This document shows, one piece after another, positions 63,898-64,000 of a stretch of DNA of 64,000 nucleotides; position 1 is the first letter of the stretch, and the number at the start of each line of letters is the position of its first letter. Origin of the DNA: Arthrobacter alpinus (GTDB lineage: Bacteria; Actinomycetota; Actinomycetes; Actinomycetales; Micrococcaceae). The stretch is from the NCBI RefSeq assembly GCF_001445575.1, contig NZ_CP013200.1, positions 3,968,001 through 4,032,000 of the forward strand. The letters run 5' to 3'. The notes beneath the pieces were generated by a model, which was not told the DNA's origin, made no database searches, and was given only the letters and a program-made list of their open reading frames with translations. The translations under genes and the position numbers were made by a program.

Positions 63898-64000
63898 CTA
63901 TTCAACCGTGGCGGTCGCAGCACGGCAAGAACCCTGACGAACATATTTTATCCGGCCGGCGCCGCGGCGGGCCATGCACTCGATCCAGCTGGCCAACATC
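63898..64000 (-). CDS. C-terminal end of an unidentified gene
   Basis: About 33 codons on the minus strand end in TAG at 63900-63898 and run off the right edge. The last residues include ASWIECMARRGAGRIKYVRQ, and codons at the edge side have G/C third positions, as in real genes here. Too short to identify. Between this and the mobA start (63739-63897) only the mobA promoter was recognised. Confidence 0.35.
   Translation of the reverse strand, partial: MLASWIECMARRGAGRIKYVRQGSCRAATATVE

Noticed and set aside
63851..64000. Plus-strand frame from ATG 63851 to the window edge
   Set aside because: The product is Arg/Cys/His-rich with no family resemblance; the minus-strand frame with better codon bias is preferred, at low confidence.

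Overview
The window is high-GC actinobacterial DNA of Arthrobacter type (Micrococcaceae). This rests on frequent GTG/TTG starts, many ATGA stop-start overlaps, several genes with a -10 box 6-7 nt before the start codon and no Shine-Dalgarno (leaderless mRNAs), and characteristic families: PadR-DUF1048-ABC, an Hsp90-family ATPase beside a TPR protein, FdhF/YdeP-FdhD, and MobA with a C-terminal extension. Most of it is ordinary chromosome. No integrase, transposase, prophage or CRISPR array was seen.

Left part (1-14.4 kb): an asparagine/aspartate catabolic operon (regulator, type II asparaginase, aspartase, asparagine permease); a lone SDR gene; a DUF5107-like protein; an apparently self-regulated TetR-epimerase-membrane protein operon with two palindromic operators; and a PadR-DUF1048-ABC efflux operon whose ATPase is frameshifted at Walker B.

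Middle part (14.4-31 kb): the TPR/Hsp90 pair; a ureohydrolase plus TPP-enzyme operon that could form part of an arginine/guanidino-acid route; an APC transporter; then a block flanked on both sides by related 54/55-bp tandem repeats. The block holds a GH2-DUF2804 fusion, an internally deleted MFS gene, an XRE-cupin regulator and a divergent SSS symporter.

31-49 kb: an orphan lipoyl domain, a ferritin-VIT1 iron transporter, a LOG-like protein, a rhodanese, a MarR-MFS-aldo/keto reductase set, sucCD, pcrA, an IMPase-like gene, tRNA-Arg(CCU), an EamA permease, YnfA, a NUDIX gene and an ABC exporter.

49-64 kb: a polar amino-acid ABC importer. Next is a three-gene module of an EspG-like protein, a WXG100-alpha/beta hydrolase (broken by one missing base) and a lipoprotein, read here as a candidate type VII secretion effector with chaperone and immunity partner. 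Then come an esterase and a molybdenum-enzyme cluster (fdhD, fdhF/ydeP, moeA, mobA) interrupted by an AbiEi/DUF559-like gene.

A recurring feature is long, near-perfect intergenic hairpins (20-30 bp arms) at gene ends, several sharing sequence between distant loci, plus a 32-bp tandem repeat present at two sites 42 kb apart.
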